Shown here: piece by piece, positions 29,419 through 38,979 of the stretch
Layout: each line of letters opens with the position of its first letter
Position numbering within the stretch: position 1 is the first letter of the stretch
NCBI GenBank assembly: GCA_046331095.1
Contig: JAXLRM010000003.1
Span: forward strand, 1,364,001-1,428,000
From: JAIBAC01 sp046331095
GTDB lineage: Bacteria > Actinomycetota > Acidimicrobiia > UBA2766
Length of the DNA stretch: 64,000 nucleotides
Direction: 5' to 3'
The notes under the pieces: model-generated
Databases searched by the model: none
Told to the model about the DNA's origin: nothing
Seen by the model: the letters and a program-made list of their open reading frames with translations, nothing else
Translations under genes and position numbers: made by a program

Positions 29419-30984
29419 ATGAAACGCCTCACCCGCTCCCGCCCGTTCCTCCTGGCCCTCGTCGTCGCACTGACGATGGTGCTCCTGCCGAACGGAGCCC
29501 AGGGCGCACCACCCACTCCTGCCTTCAGGTCCCCGGTCGACCCCTACCCCGTCTACGACGGTCAGGCCACTTGCAGCCCCGACCCCAAACCCGGCGTCGT
29601 GGACTTCAGCAAGATGGTCCTCGCCGCCTACCCGTACACGGGCTCCTACGGCATCTCGAGGGACTGCAACCTCGGTGGCCAGAGCGAGCACAAAGAGGGG
29701 CGCGCCTTCGACTGGATGGTCAGCGCTGGGAGCTCCAGGGACGTGGCTGCCGTCGACGACCTCGTCAACTGGCTGCTCGCGACCGACGCCAACGGCAACC
29801 GCCACGCGCTGGCCCGTCGCCTCGGGATCATGTACATCATCTGGAACGGGTACATGTGGCGGGCATACAGGCCTGACGACGGCTGGCAGCCGTACACGGG
29901 CCCGAACCCCCACACCGACCACGTCCACTTCAGCTTCACGTGGGCGGGGGCGCTGCAGCAGACATCGTGGTGGAACAAGACGCGGGACTACACCCAGTAC
30001 ACCAACATGTGGTCCGACCGCACGGGAACGAACGGCAACGGCGCCGACGCCGTGACCGTCGGGGGCGAGGTCCACGTGTTCGGCGCCGTGCCGTCGGGAA
30101 CCGGGCTCAGCCACGCCGTGTACTCCGGCGACCGCTTCGACTGGCCCTCGCAGGTCCTCGATGCCGGGGGTCTCAGCACGGGCAGATCCATCAAGTCGAT
30201 CTGGTACGCCGGCGAGCTGCACGTGTTCAACGAGCGAGCGGGTGGCGGCATACGCCATCTCGTCTACTCGGGTGGCAAGTGGCTGTCCCAGGACCTCGAC
30301 GTGGGCCCGAGCAGCGGCCAGTCGATCGAGGTGATCAACAGCCTCGGCGAGTTGCACATCTACGACATCCGGACTGGTGGTGGAGGTATACGCCACATGG
30401 TCTGGAGCCGCGGCCAGTGGTGGTACCAGGACCTCGACATCGGCGGTAGCACGGGTGCGGGTGGGCTGACCGCGATCGAGGCATGGGGCCAACTCCACCT
30501 GTTCACCCAACGCGCCGGCGGTGACGGCCTGCGCCACATCGTCTACGACGCCCCCTCCGCCCGCTACTACTTCGAGGACTTGAGCGTGGGCACCACCGAC
30601 GGCACGTTCGCGGACGCGGTCCTGTACGGCGGCGAGCTGCACACGGTGAGCCGGATCACGTCCAGCGGCGGTGTGCGCCACCTCAACTACAGCCCCGCCA
30701 CCCGGACGTGGTACTCCCAGGACATCGACACCGCCGGCACCGCGGGCATGTTCCTGCAGCTGTCGTCCTTCGACGGCGACTTGCACATCTTCAGCACCCC
30801 GAAGAGCGGACTCGGTGTCCACGACGACTACTGGCGCGGAAGTGCCGGACGCTGGGAGGACATCACGTTCGACACCTACGACCCCACGGGCTGGTGGCTG
30901 ACCTCGGTCAACGCCGGCTCCTCGATGTGGGTGGTCAGCTCTCACACGAGCGGGACCGGGTTCTGGGCACTGCGCTGGCAGTGA
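29419..30984 (+). CDS. Secreted LAS/M15-type peptidase domain fused to seven-repeat propeller
   Basis: 521 residues. Signal peptide 1-30. Residues about 35-185 resemble the LAS metallopeptidase fold (D-Ala-D-Ala carboxypeptidase/ARB-07466-like): S-E-H91-K-E-G-R-A-F-D98-W gives the HxxxxxxD zinc pair and H165-T-D-H168-V-H170 the third ligand region. Residues about 212-521 hold seven repeats (cores GGEVHVFG, AGELHVFN, GELHIYD, GQLHLFT, GELHTVS, GDLHIFS, then a degenerate SMWVVSS), each followed by a G-x-RH-x-V-Y type strand. So the propeller is C-terminal here. Likely acts on peptidoglycan stem peptides outside the cell, inferred from the domain. Confidence 0.75.
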   Translation: MKRLTRSRPFLLALVVALTMVLLPNGAQGAPPTPAFRSPVDPYPVYDGQATCSPDPKPGVVDFSKMVLAAYPYTGSYGISRDCNLGGQSEHKEGRAFDWMVSAGSSRDVAAVDDLVNWLLATDANGNRHALARRLGIMYIIWNGYMWRAYRPDDGWQPYTGPNPHTDHVHFSFTWAGALQQTSWWNKTRDYTQYTNMWSDRTGTNGNGADAVTVGGEVHVFGAVPSGTGLSHAVYSGDRFDWPSQVLDAGGLSTGRSIKSIWYAGELHVFNERAGGGIRHLVYSGGKWLSQDLDVGPSSGQSIEVINSLGELHIYDIRTGGGGIRHMVWSRGQWWYQDLDIGGSTGAGGLTAIEAWGQLHLFTQRAGGDGLRHIVYDAPSARYYFEDLSVGTTDGTFADAVLYGGELHTVSRITSSGGVRHLNYSPATRTWYSQDIDTAGTAGMFLQLSSFDGDLHIFSTPKSGLGVHDDYWRGSAGRWEDITFDTYDPTGWWLTSVNAGSSMWVVSSHTSGTGFWALRWQ

Positions 30985-31039
30985 TCGGCCCGACACCGGC
31001 TTTCGCGCACCCGATGCTCCATCGAGTACCACTGCGTGC

Positions 31040-32443
31040 ATGAGCAGCGCTGACGAGATCGGGGTGGACACGCGGCCTGCTGTACGCGTGATCGTGATCA
31101 ACTACAACGGCGGTGACCTCACGGCCGCCGCCCTCGAGAGCCTGCGGCGTCTCGGGTACCCCCGTGACCGCCTCGACATAGTGGTGGTCGACAACGGGTC
31201 CCACGACGGCAGCGAGGCCCGCCTGAGCGAGCTGGCACGGTCGGACCCGTTCTTCAGGCTCGTCCGCTCCGAGTCGAACCTCGGCTTCGCGGGCGGGAAC
31301 AACCTGAGCATGCGCGATCTCGACGGCTTCGACTACGTGGCGCTGATGAACAACGACACCACCGTGGACCCGTCGTGGCTCGACGAGCTCGTGGACGCCC
31401 TCGAGGCACTACCGGACCACGGAGCGGCGTGCCCCAAGATGGTGCTGGCACCCAAGTTCGTGGAGATCCGCGTCGAGTCCCCTACGTCACGCCCGGGACG
31501 CGGCGACGACCGCGACCTCGGGGTCCGCCTGAGCGGGGTCGAGGTCGGCGGCGTCGACCGTCACCAACACACGTTCTTCGTGAGGGGGTCGTGGGGCCCC
31601 GAGCTCGGCCGCGGAGACGAGGCCCGGTTCGCGTGGACGGCGGGAGAAGCCGTCCTGCGGGTCCCGGTCCCGGTGGAGTCCACTGCTTCGACGCTGCCGG
31701 AGCTGCGCTTGCGGCTCGCGGCCGACACGCCCAAGAAGGTCTCGCTGACGTCGGGTGCGGTGAGGACCGTCGTCGAGGTCGGCACCGAGCCGCGATGGTT
31801 CGCGCTCGGTTCCGATGTCGAGCCCTTCGACGTGATCAACAACTGCGGATCGTGCCTCGTGGAGGGGGGCTTCGGCGCCGATCGTGGCTTCCGCCAACCC
31901 GACACGGGCCAGTTCGACGAAGCCGACGAGGTGTTCGCATGGTGCGGCGGCAGTGTCTTGCTGCGGCGCGGCTACATCGAGGCGGTCGGGCTCTTCGACG
32001 ACGCCTTCTTCCTCTACTACGAGGACACCGACCTCTCGTGGAGGGGCCGCGCGCAGGGCTGGGCTTACCGCTACGTCCCGACCGCGCGAGTGCGCCACGT
32101 GCACTCGGCGACCAACGTGGAGGGCTCGGCGATCTTCGACCACTACACACAGCGCAACCGCTTGCTGATGCTGGCCAAGAACGCGCCGCTGAAGATGCTC
32201 GTCCGCGAGGTGTGGCGCTACGTGCTCGTGTCAGCTTCGTACGCGCGGCGCGACATCGTGGCTCCGGTGCTGAACCTGCACCGGCCGAACCCACGGCTCA
32301 CGTATCGACGTGCGAGGTCGTTGGCGGGATTCCTGCGCTGGCTCCCGTACTGCACGAGGGAGCGGCGGCGGCTGCGGCGCCTGCAGGTGGTCGCGGACGC
32401 GGATCTGCTGGCCTGGGCCGTCCCCCAGCCCGAGCCGAGCTGA
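31040..32443 (+). CDS. Family 2 glycosyltransferase with an inserted beta domain
   Basis: 467 residues. The GT2 A-fold begins VRVIVINYNGG and has DIVVVDNGSHDGS and the nucleotide-sugar/metal motif LMNNDTTVDP. The acceptor-side signature YYEDTDLSWRGRAQGW and RHVHSATN are those of rhamnosyl-type GT2 enzymes. Between them (about residues 150-275) lies an extra beta-rich segment with no GT motif, in which VEVGGVD, FFVRGSWGPE and FAWTAGEAVLRVPV suggest a small sandwich. Probably cytoplasmic, membrane-face. Adds a sugar in surface glycan synthesis. Confidence 0.8.
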   Translation: MSSADEIGVDTRPAVRVIVINYNGGDLTAAALESLRRLGYPRDRLDIVVVDNGSHDGSEARLSELARSDPFFRLVRSESNLGFAGGNNLSMRDLDGFDYVALMNNDTTVDPSWLDELVDALEALPDHGAACPKMVLAPKFVEIRVESPTSRPGRGDDRDLGVRLSGVEVGGVDRHQHTFFVRGSWGPELGRGDEARFAWTAGEAVLRVPVPVESTASTLPELRLRLAADTPKKVSLTSGAVRTVVEVGTEPRWFALGSDVEPFDVINNCGSCLVEGGFGADRGFRQPDTGQFDEADEVFAWCGGSVLLRRGYIEAVGLFDDAFFLYYEDTDLSWRGRAQGWAYRYVPTARVRHVHSATNVEGSAIFDHYTQRNRLLMLAKNAPLKMLVREVWRYVLVSASYARRDIVAPVLNLHRPNPRLTYRRARSLAGFLRWLPYCTRERRRLRRLQVVADADLLAWAVPQPEPS

Positions 32444-32461
32444 ATCCGCCTTCTGTCCGGA

Positions 32462-34672
32462 TCAGTTCGCGGTCCAGCCGAAGAGGGTGCTCTTGAGCCC
32501 CAGCGCCGATTGGAACGTTGCGGAGCGCACGACCTTGGTGCCCTCCGATCCCACGATCGTTATGTAGACGGGTCGCCCCGAGACCCCGAAGCCGCCTGTC
32601 ATCTGGAGGTCGTACAGCGTCCCGACGGCGGTGCTGGAGTTTGCGGCGAGCGCCGCCTGGATCTGGGGCCACGTGAACGACACGGTCCACGTCGCGAACT
32701 TGTTCCCTTCGCCGTCGTAGGGGTCGGGCACGCCGACGAGGTAGGGGGCCGATGCGCCTCCCCACACGTTCTCGACGTTCTCGGTCCATCCACCCGAGGA
32801 GTCGGCGTAGTAGGCAGGAATCGCCGCTCCTGCGTAGTTGATGGTCTGCCCGGCGGTCGCGCGCACCGCCGCGACCCAGTAGGCGCCCCACCCGCCGTCC
32901 TCGGACTCCTTGTCGTAGCCGACGTAGGCCTGGTCGCTGGTGGTCGACGTCAGCCCGCAGTCGCATCCGCTGCGGTGCTGACCGAGGCGGCCGATCTTCT
33001 CCGCCGCGTAGCTCCGCCCCGCGAGTGCCTGTGCTTCCAACGCGGCTGCCGGCCAGCTCGACGGCATCTCGCCGAGTCCGTACAGGTAGACGTCCAGGGC
33101 GGAGTAAGGGCCCTCCGGGAAGACCACCATGACTGCCCGCGCGAACCCGCTGGGGCTCACCGAGAGCTCGAGCGTGCCGTGACGGTAGTGATGCCGGGCG
33201 TTGTCCATGTACACGTCGCCGCCCGGTGCGCCGTAGTTGACCCACACCGGGGTGGAGCACGACGTGGTTCCCCCACCGGCGCTGAAGACGCCGCTGCCAC
33301 CCGACTGCTGGAACGTGAACGCTCCTTGGAACCACACCGTGGCGCCGCTTCCCGAGCACACGGCCGCCGTCGGCTGGGCGACGCTGCCCGTAACTCGGGC
33401 CTGGTCCTGGGCCAGCCCCACCCTCACCTGATCGAGCGCGGGCCCCGGCCCCAGCGCGGTGTTGCGGAAGTAGTGCAAGACGATGTCGCGGCTCGACGCG
33501 CCGCGCCGCGCCCACCCGGCGGCACCGTACTGGCTCATTCCGACGCCGTGGCCCCACCCGTGGCCGGTGATCGTGAGCCCAGCGGGCTGCGACGTGTAGT
33601 AGACGTGACGGACGCCGCCGCCGGCTGCCTTGTCGACCAGGTGGTACTGGGTGCCCACGACTGCCGCGGCCAGGGGTGATCCCGTACTCGCACCCGCGTC
33701 CAGCACCTGACCCAGCCACTGACGTGCGCTCGTCGAGTAGACGAGGTGGCCGAGCCCGGATGCAGCAGGCGCAGCGTCGAAGACGTGCAGCTCCCCGTAC
33801 AGGAACACGGCGACGGGCCCGACGCCTGCAGCCGTGGCCGCTCCGAGACTCTGGCCCACCCAGGTGCCCGCTGCGGTGCTGTAGACCGCATGTCGCAGCC
33901 CCGAACCGCCCGCGCCGGGTGCGAAGACGTGCAACTCGCCGAGGCCGTACGCCACCGATACGTGGGCACCGGAGGACTGGCCCACCTCGAGGTCCTGGGT
34001 CAGCCACTGTCGCGCGCCGGGGGTGTAGACGACATGGCGGATCCCGTCGCCGCCGAGACGCGCTCCGAAGAGGTGGAGCTCGCTCCAGAGCACCTCGGCC
34101 ACGACCCCTTGACCGGAGCTGCCCGCGGTGTCGAGGTCGCCGAAATACCACCGACCCGAGCCGGGATCCAGCACCGCTTGCCGCAGCCCCGGACCCGCGG
34201 CACGGGCTCCGAAGACCTGCACCTGCCCGTAGTACTGGACAGCGCTGAGCCCGGTGCCGGCACTCTGGGCCGCGTCGACGGTCTCCGTGTGCCATGCCCC
34301 CCCACCCCACCAGACATGGCGCAACCCCGACCCGGACGCCGGTTGCCCGAAAACGTGCAGCTCGGAGCCGACCACCACCGCAGCCACGCCGGAGGCGCCG
34401 GACGCACCGGGGTCGAGGTCCTGGGACGCCCACGACCCGTCGGGTGCGCGAACCATGTGTCCGAGGCCGCCCGCGGCGGATGCCCCGAACACGTGCAGCT
34501 CGCCCGCGTACTCGACCGCAGCGAGCGTCCCGCCGGTCAACGGCCCCGCCGGGGATGATGCATTCCACCCAACGATGGCACCGGCGGGACCCGGCCCCAC
34601 GATTCCGGCCGCAGCCCAAGCAACCGCTGCCAATACGGCGAGCACCGCGCGAGTACGAACGCCTTCGGTCAT
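32462..34672 (-). CDS. Secreted seven-repeat propeller protein with C-terminal SpoIID/LytB domain
   Basis: 736 residues. Signal peptide 1-32. Seven repeats (about 46-360; cores GELHVFG, SELHVFG, GQVQVFG, SELHLFG, GELHVFA, GELHVFD, TQYHLVD) form the N-terminal propeller. The SpoIID/LytB region follows, with GHGVGMSQYGA (374-384) placed first, then GLGEMPSSWPAAALEAQALAGRSYA and DSSGGWTENVENVWG, the order seen in actinobacterial SpoIID proteins. SpoIID-type proteins cut or help cut glycan strands of peptidoglycan lacking stem peptides. ATG 34672 is used: upstream in-frame codons would run into the divergent gene at 34755. No other sporulation gene is near. Confidence 0.8.
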   Translation of the reverse strand: MTEGVRTRAVLAVLAAVAWAAAGIVGPGPAGAIVGWNASSPAGPLTGGTLAAVEYAGELHVFGASAAGGLGHMVRAPDGSWASQDLDPGASGASGVAAVVVGSELHVFGQPASGSGLRHVWWGGGAWHTETVDAAQSAGTGLSAVQYYGQVQVFGARAAGPGLRQAVLDPGSGRWYFGDLDTAGSSGQGVVAEVLWSELHLFGARLGGDGIRHVVYTPGARQWLTQDLEVGQSSGAHVSVAYGLGELHVFAPGAGGSGLRHAVYSTAAGTWVGQSLGAATAAGVGPVAVFLYGELHVFDAAPAASGLGHLVYSTSARQWLGQVLDAGASTGSPLAAAVVGTQYHLVDKAAGGGVRHVYYTSQPAGLTITGHGWGHGVGMSQYGAAGWARRGASSRDIVLHYFRNTALGPGPALDQVRVGLAQDQARVTGSVAQPTAAVCSGSGATVWFQGAFTFQQSGGSGVFSAGGGTTSCSTPVWVNYGAPGGDVYMDNARHHYRHGTLELSVSPSGFARAVMVVFPEGPYSALDVYLYGLGEMPSSWPAAALEAQALAGRSYAAEKIGRLGQHRSGCDCGLTSTTSDQAYVGYDKESEDGGWGAYWVAAVRATAGQTINYAGAAIPAYYADSSGGWTENVENVWGGASAPYLVGVPDPYDGEGNKFATWTVSFTWPQIQAALAANSSTAVGTLYDLQMTGGFGVSGRPVYITIVGSEGTKVVRSATFQSALGLKSTLFGWTAN

Positions 34673-34754
34673 CGCCTCGTCGTCTTCTCTCGGGCCATCT
34701 CGCGTCTCCCCCTGGGCGGTTCGGGCATGCGGGCGCTCGTAGACTGTCGACCCG

Positions 34755-36362
34755 ATGACGGCGACCAACGTGACCGTAGACCAACTCGCGGACCTGCTCG
34801 GACAGCGTGGGGTGCGCGGCCCCCTGATCGACGTCGGGGCCTCCGCCCCCGACGTGGCCGCGGCTTTGACCGAACTCGGCCACGAGATCGTGCGCTGCGA
34901 ACCGGACCCGGCGGCGATGCACCTCCTGCCCGAGGCGGTCCTGGGGCTGCGGCAGGTGCCGTCTGTGGGCGCCGTCGTGCTGCGCCGGGTGCTCGGCAGG
35001 GTGCCCGATCCCGCTGCGCTGGCAGCGGCTGCCCGCGCCGTGTGCAACGAGCACGCCTGCGAGGTGTTCGTAGTCGAATCGAACGTGGCACACCGGGACG
35101 TGGGTGCGAAGCTGGCGCTCGGCCACTGGGACGTCGCCGGAGACGGCATCCTCGGCGCCGACAAGCTGCATCGCTTCTCTGCCGGCTCCCTGGCGGCACT
35201 GCTGGCGGATGCAGGATTCGTCGAGGTCGCGAACGCAGACGTGAAGCGCCAGCTCTCGGACCAGCACTTCCCCGCCGACGCCCCCGAGATCGCCGCAGGA
35301 TCCCTGCTGGCATCGCTGCTCGCGGGACTACGCGAGCCTGCCGGCGACGCCGACACGATCGAGTTCGTCCGTGCGTTCGCCTACACGTCGTCCCGCTCGG
35401 TCCCACGCCGTCACGAGCCGACCAGACCGGACCAGCCACCGTTCCTGTCGGTTGTCGTACGCACCCAAGGCCGGCGGATCGAGTCGCTCATGGAGGCGCT
35501 CACCTGCCTGGTGGGCCAGAGCTGCCCCGATTTCGAGACCCTGCTCGTGCTGCACGCCGAGGACGAAGACGCCGAGGCCACCATGGCGCGCCTCGTGGAC
35601 GACTTCGTCCCGGGGTTCGCCGCGCGCACCCGGGTCATCCGCGCTGTCGGCGGCGGTCGTGCACGGCCCCTCAACACCGGCCTGGCCAATGCGAGGGGGC
35701 GCTACCTCGCATTCCTCGACGACGACGACCTCGTGATGGCGCACTGGGTCGAGACCATTCGCTCCGGCGCAGACGCAGCCCCCGGAGCGGTGATCCGCAG
35801 CCTCGCCGCGACGCGACCCGTGACCCGCCGCGGGCCCGACGCCCTGGCACCTCACGAACCGGTGGGAGGCCTCGAGGTCCGCTACGCCGAGTCCTTCGAG
35901 GTCCTGGGCCAGCTCACGGAGAACCACACGCCGATCCACACCTTCGCGGTGCCGATGGCGCTCGTGCGACGCCTCGACATGCGCTTCGACGAGGACCTGC
36001 CGGTCCTCGAGGACTGGGACTTCCTCATGCGCTGCGCCGCTGTCGTGGGAGTCCACGACACCGGGGAGGTCACCGCGATCTACAACTGGTGGGAAGCCCA
36101 GGAGAGCTCTCTGCACACGATCCCCCAGGCGGTGTGGGAGCAGGCGCGCACCCGTGTCGTCGAACGGCTCTCCGCACGACCCCTGCTGTTGCCTGCCGGT
36201 GCCGTGGAGCTCATCGACGCCCAGAATCGCGAGCTGCGCGACCTCCGTCACGAGTACGGCCGGGCACGCGCGGACCTCGACTCGATCCTGCAGTCGGAGT
36301 GGTGGCGGGCCACCGCGCCCATGCGCCGGATCGTCGGATCGCTCAGGGCCCGCCGCTCGTAG
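34755..36362 (+). CDS. Methyltransferase-like domain fused to family 2 glycosyltransferase
   Basis: 535 residues. Residues 1-210 resemble a class I SAM-methyltransferase (motif I LIDVGASAPDVAAAL, acid strand IVRCEPDP), though the glycine pattern is weak and activity is doubtful. Residues about 228-470 are a GT2 domain: FLSVVVRTQGRR, the DDDD motif LAFLDDDDLVMAHW, and the later LEDWDFLMRC. The C-terminus is a short helix (ELRDLRHEYGRARADLDSIL) of the kind that ends many actinobacterial GTs. A possible -10 box TAGACT (34740-34745) lies nine bases before the ATG. Confidence 0.75.
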   Translation: MTATNVTVDQLADLLGQRGVRGPLIDVGASAPDVAAALTELGHEIVRCEPDPAAMHLLPEAVLGLRQVPSVGAVVLRRVLGRVPDPAALAAAARAVCNEHACEVFVVESNVAHRDVGAKLALGHWDVAGDGILGADKLHRFSAGSLAALLADAGFVEVANADVKRQLSDQHFPADAPEIAAGSLLASLLAGLREPAGDADTIEFVRAFAYTSSRSVPRRHEPTRPDQPPFLSVVVRTQGRRIESLMEALTCLVGQSCPDFETLLVLHAEDEDAEATMARLVDDFVPGFAARTRVIRAVGGGRARPLNTGLANARGRYLAFLDDDDLVMAHWVETIRSGADAAPGAVIRSLAATRPVTRRGPDALAPHEPVGGLEVRYAESFEVLGQLTENHTPIHTFAVPMALVRRLDMRFDEDLPVLEDWDFLMRCAAVVGVHDTGEVTAIYNWWEAQESSLHTIPQAVWEQARTRVVERLSARPLLLPAGAVELIDAQNRELRDLRHEYGRARADLDSILQSEWWRATAPMRRIVGSLRARRS

Positions 36363-36486
36363 GGACGCGAAGCAAGCGCCCGCGCGGCGAAGGTTTCACT
36401 TCACTTTCCCGACGTTCAGGCCGAAGGCCGTAGCAGGGCGGATCGCGTGGGAGGCGACCAGTCGGAGCTGCGGAGCGATTCCGTCG

Positions 36487-38925
36487 ATGTCACGTCAAAC
36501 CAGGCGACCTGGGTCTTCCACAAGGCAAGTTGCGGCGAGTTGTGGTGTTGCGCTGGCAGTCGTAGCCGCGCTGTTCACCGTACCTGCCATCACGGCGAGA
36601 GCCCCCGACGGCGAAGTCGGCGCGCAGGCCGGTCCCCCCGGCCATGACGCACCGCCACCGCTCACGCGGCTGATCCAGGACGTCCAGGCGGGAGCCTCCC
36701 GCGCCGCGGTCGAGACGGTTCCGACGCGGCGGGTCCTCGTCCAAGTCGACGAGCACGCGACACCCGAGGCACGCCACAGCGCTCTGGCGCAAATGGGTGC
36801 GGTCGGCGAAGAGCCGCTCGGCAACGGGTGGACCAAGGTCGACGTCGCCGAGACGACGACCGCCGGCGCGATCCAAGAGGCATCGGATTCGGCCGTCGTG
36901 CGCGGTGTCGAGCCGGACCTGCCCTTGTGGAAGACCGACGAGTCCCCCAACGACCCCCTGTACACGAACGGGAGCATGTGGGGCCTGACGGGCGACTGGG
37001 GGATCCGTCCCCAGAGCGCATGGGACTCCACGACCGGTAGCAACGCCGTCGTCGTCGCCGTGCTCGACACCGGCGTCGACTACACCCATCCCGACCTGTC
37101 CAACCGTGTGTGGCGCAACTGGGGCGAGACCCCCGGCAACGGTGTCGACGACGACCACAACGGCTACGTCGACGACGTGTACGGCTGGGACTTCCTGAAC
37201 AAGGACGCGACGGTCTACGACCCCGCCGACGGCGATGCCCACGGCACCCACGTCGCCGGCACGATCGCGGCCCAGGGGAACAACTCCACCGGGGTCGCCG
37301 GTGTGAACTGGAACGTCCAGTTCATGCCGCTGAAGTTCATCGGACCGTCCGGTGGCTACACGTCCGACGCGATCACGGCGCTGAACTACGCGGTCGCGAA
37401 CGGGGCGTCGGTCGTCAACGCCTCGTGGGGCGGGACCACCTACTCGGGCGCGTTGAAGGCGGCAATCGACGCTGCCGGCAACGCGGGCGTGCTCTTCGTC
37501 ACCGCCGCAGGCAACGAGGGTGTGAACACGGACGTGAACCCCCACTACCCGGCCTCGTACGACTCGTGGAACCTCATCTCGGTGATGTCGATCAACTCGA
37601 CGGGCAACCGGTCGGGCTTCTCGAACTACGGCCGGTGGACCGTCGACATAGGCGCCCCCGGCGAGTCGATCCTCTCCACCGTGCCGGGCGACGTGTACCA
37701 GTACTACTCCGGCACGTCCATGGCAGCTCCGCACGTGAGCGGCGTCGCCGCACTCTTCAAGGCGTTGAACCCGACCGCCAAATGGCAGGCGATGCGCGAT
37801 GCCGTCCTCTACCACGCCAGGTGGGATCCCGGTATCGGCAACCTGAACACGACCAGTGGGGTGGTGGACGCGTCGACGGCCGTGTACGGCATCCCGTCGT
37901 GGAAGAGCGGAACCCTCGACGCGGGCACGAGCAAGGGCGTGGGCACGTCCGCCATCGGCTACGGCGGCACCGTCTACGTCTTCGGCAAGGACACCACCGC
38001 CCACCTGCGGGTCGGCAGGCTCACCGACAGCGGCTGGGCGTTCTCCAACCCCGGGCCGAGCTCGTGTGTCGGCTACTCCACCGCGGCGGTGAACTACCTC
38101 GGCTGGCTGCACGTATTCAGCGACGCGGTCGTGGACGGCAAGCCCGCCCTGTGCCACCTGAGCACCAAGGACGGGGTCACCTGGTACCAGCAGACCCTCG
38201 ACCAGGGCTTCAGCACCGGCAAGGGGATCTCGGTGGTCCAGTACGGCATGCAGCTCCACGTCTTCAACTACGGGACCGGTGCAGCCGCGAGCTCGTCGAC
38301 CGACGGTGAGGTCACACCGTCGACCGCACCGACCACCTTGCGCCACGCCGTCTTCGACACCGTGGGCGGCTGGGCCGCCCACGACCTCGGCACGAGCTCG
38401 GTGCCCTCCGACGCGAAGACGGCGACCGCTGTCTTCGGCGGGGAGCTACACGTCTTCGACCCCCAGTCCGACGGCACGCTGCGACACTACGACTGGGTGC
38501 CCTCCCAAGGCAGGTGGCTCACCGAGACGATCGCGACGGACGCGGCGGCCGGGTCGGGGATGAACGTCTATCCGACCAGCCTCGGCGAACTGCACATCAT
38601 GTACGGGGCGAGCCCGAACAAGCTGCAGCACCGCTACTACAACCCGTGGGCCCGTGCATGGGCGACCGAGACGCTCGCGACCGACCTCGTCGCCGGCGGC
38701 GACATCGCGACGACCAACTACGGAGGAGCGTTCCGGATCGCCTACGGCGCAGCCGGGACCAAGCTCGGCTTCAAGACCTACTACGGCGGGAACTGGTACC
38801 TCGAGTACCTCGACAGCGGTTCGAGCCTCGGCACCGACGGCGTGGCCACGGTGCTCTACGCCAACCAGTTGCGCATCTACGCCAACGGGGCTTCGTCGAC
38901 TCTGCGCGAGACCTACTGGGGCTGA
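36487..38925 (+). CDS. Secreted subtilisin-family protease with C-terminal seven-repeat propeller
   Basis: 812 residues. Signal segment about 15-38. An inhibitor-I9-like propeptide (RRVLVQVDEHATPEARHSAL...) precedes the S8 domain, whose triad is D194 (AVLDTGVDYTHPD), H252 (DAHGTHVAGT) and S411 (SGTSMAAPHV), with oxyanion Asn in TAAGNEG. Residues about 475-812 carry seven weaker propeller repeats (GTVYVFG, GWLHVFS, MQLHVFN, GELHVFD, GELHIMY, GAFRIAY, NQLRIYA). ATG 36487 was chosen because the signal peptide starts there and GGAG lies 11 bases upstream. Possible role: cleavage of surface or secreted proteins at the wall. Confidence 0.85.
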   Translation: MSRQTRRPGSSTRQVAASCGVALAVVAALFTVPAITARAPDGEVGAQAGPPGHDAPPPLTRLIQDVQAGASRAAVETVPTRRVLVQVDEHATPEARHSALAQMGAVGEEPLGNGWTKVDVAETTTAGAIQEASDSAVVRGVEPDLPLWKTDESPNDPLYTNGSMWGLTGDWGIRPQSAWDSTTGSNAVVVAVLDTGVDYTHPDLSNRVWRNWGETPGNGVDDDHNGYVDDVYGWDFLNKDATVYDPADGDAHGTHVAGTIAAQGNNSTGVAGVNWNVQFMPLKFIGPSGGYTSDAITALNYAVANGASVVNASWGGTTYSGALKAAIDAAGNAGVLFVTAAGNEGVNTDVNPHYPASYDSWNLISVMSINSTGNRSGFSNYGRWTVDIGAPGESILSTVPGDVYQYYSGTSMAAPHVSGVAALFKALNPTAKWQAMRDAVLYHARWDPGIGNLNTTSGVVDASTAVYGIPSWKSGTLDAGTSKGVGTSAIGYGGTVYVFGKDTTAHLRVGRLTDSGWAFSNPGPSSCVGYSTAAVNYLGWLHVFSDAVVDGKPALCHLSTKDGVTWYQQTLDQGFSTGKGISVVQYGMQLHVFNYGTGAAASSSTDGEVTPSTAPTTLRHAVFDTVGGWAAHDLGTSSVPSDAKTATAVFGGELHVFDPQSDGTLRHYDWVPSQGRWLTETIATDAAAGSGMNVYPTSLGELHIMYGASPNKLQHRYYNPWARAWATETLATDLVAGGDIATTNYGGAFRIAYGAAGTKLGFKTYYGGNWYLEYLDSGSSLGTDGVATVLYANQLRIYANGASSTLRETYWG

Positions 38926-38979
38926 CCACCGGCCTGGGCTGACCACCGGGAGCCCGCGCGGCGTGCAAGACTCCAGCGG

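Noticed and set aside
26507..29422. 971-codon plus-strand open frame across rho
   Set aside because: Antisense shadow of rho and the transaldolase-like gene; low-complexity Ala/Val/Thr runs only mirror the rho insert.
34673..35356. N-terminal extension of the SpoIID-propeller gene
   Set aside because: It would overlap the divergent GT fusion gene; the signal peptide begins at ATG 34672 and the extension is Ser/Arg/Pro-biased.
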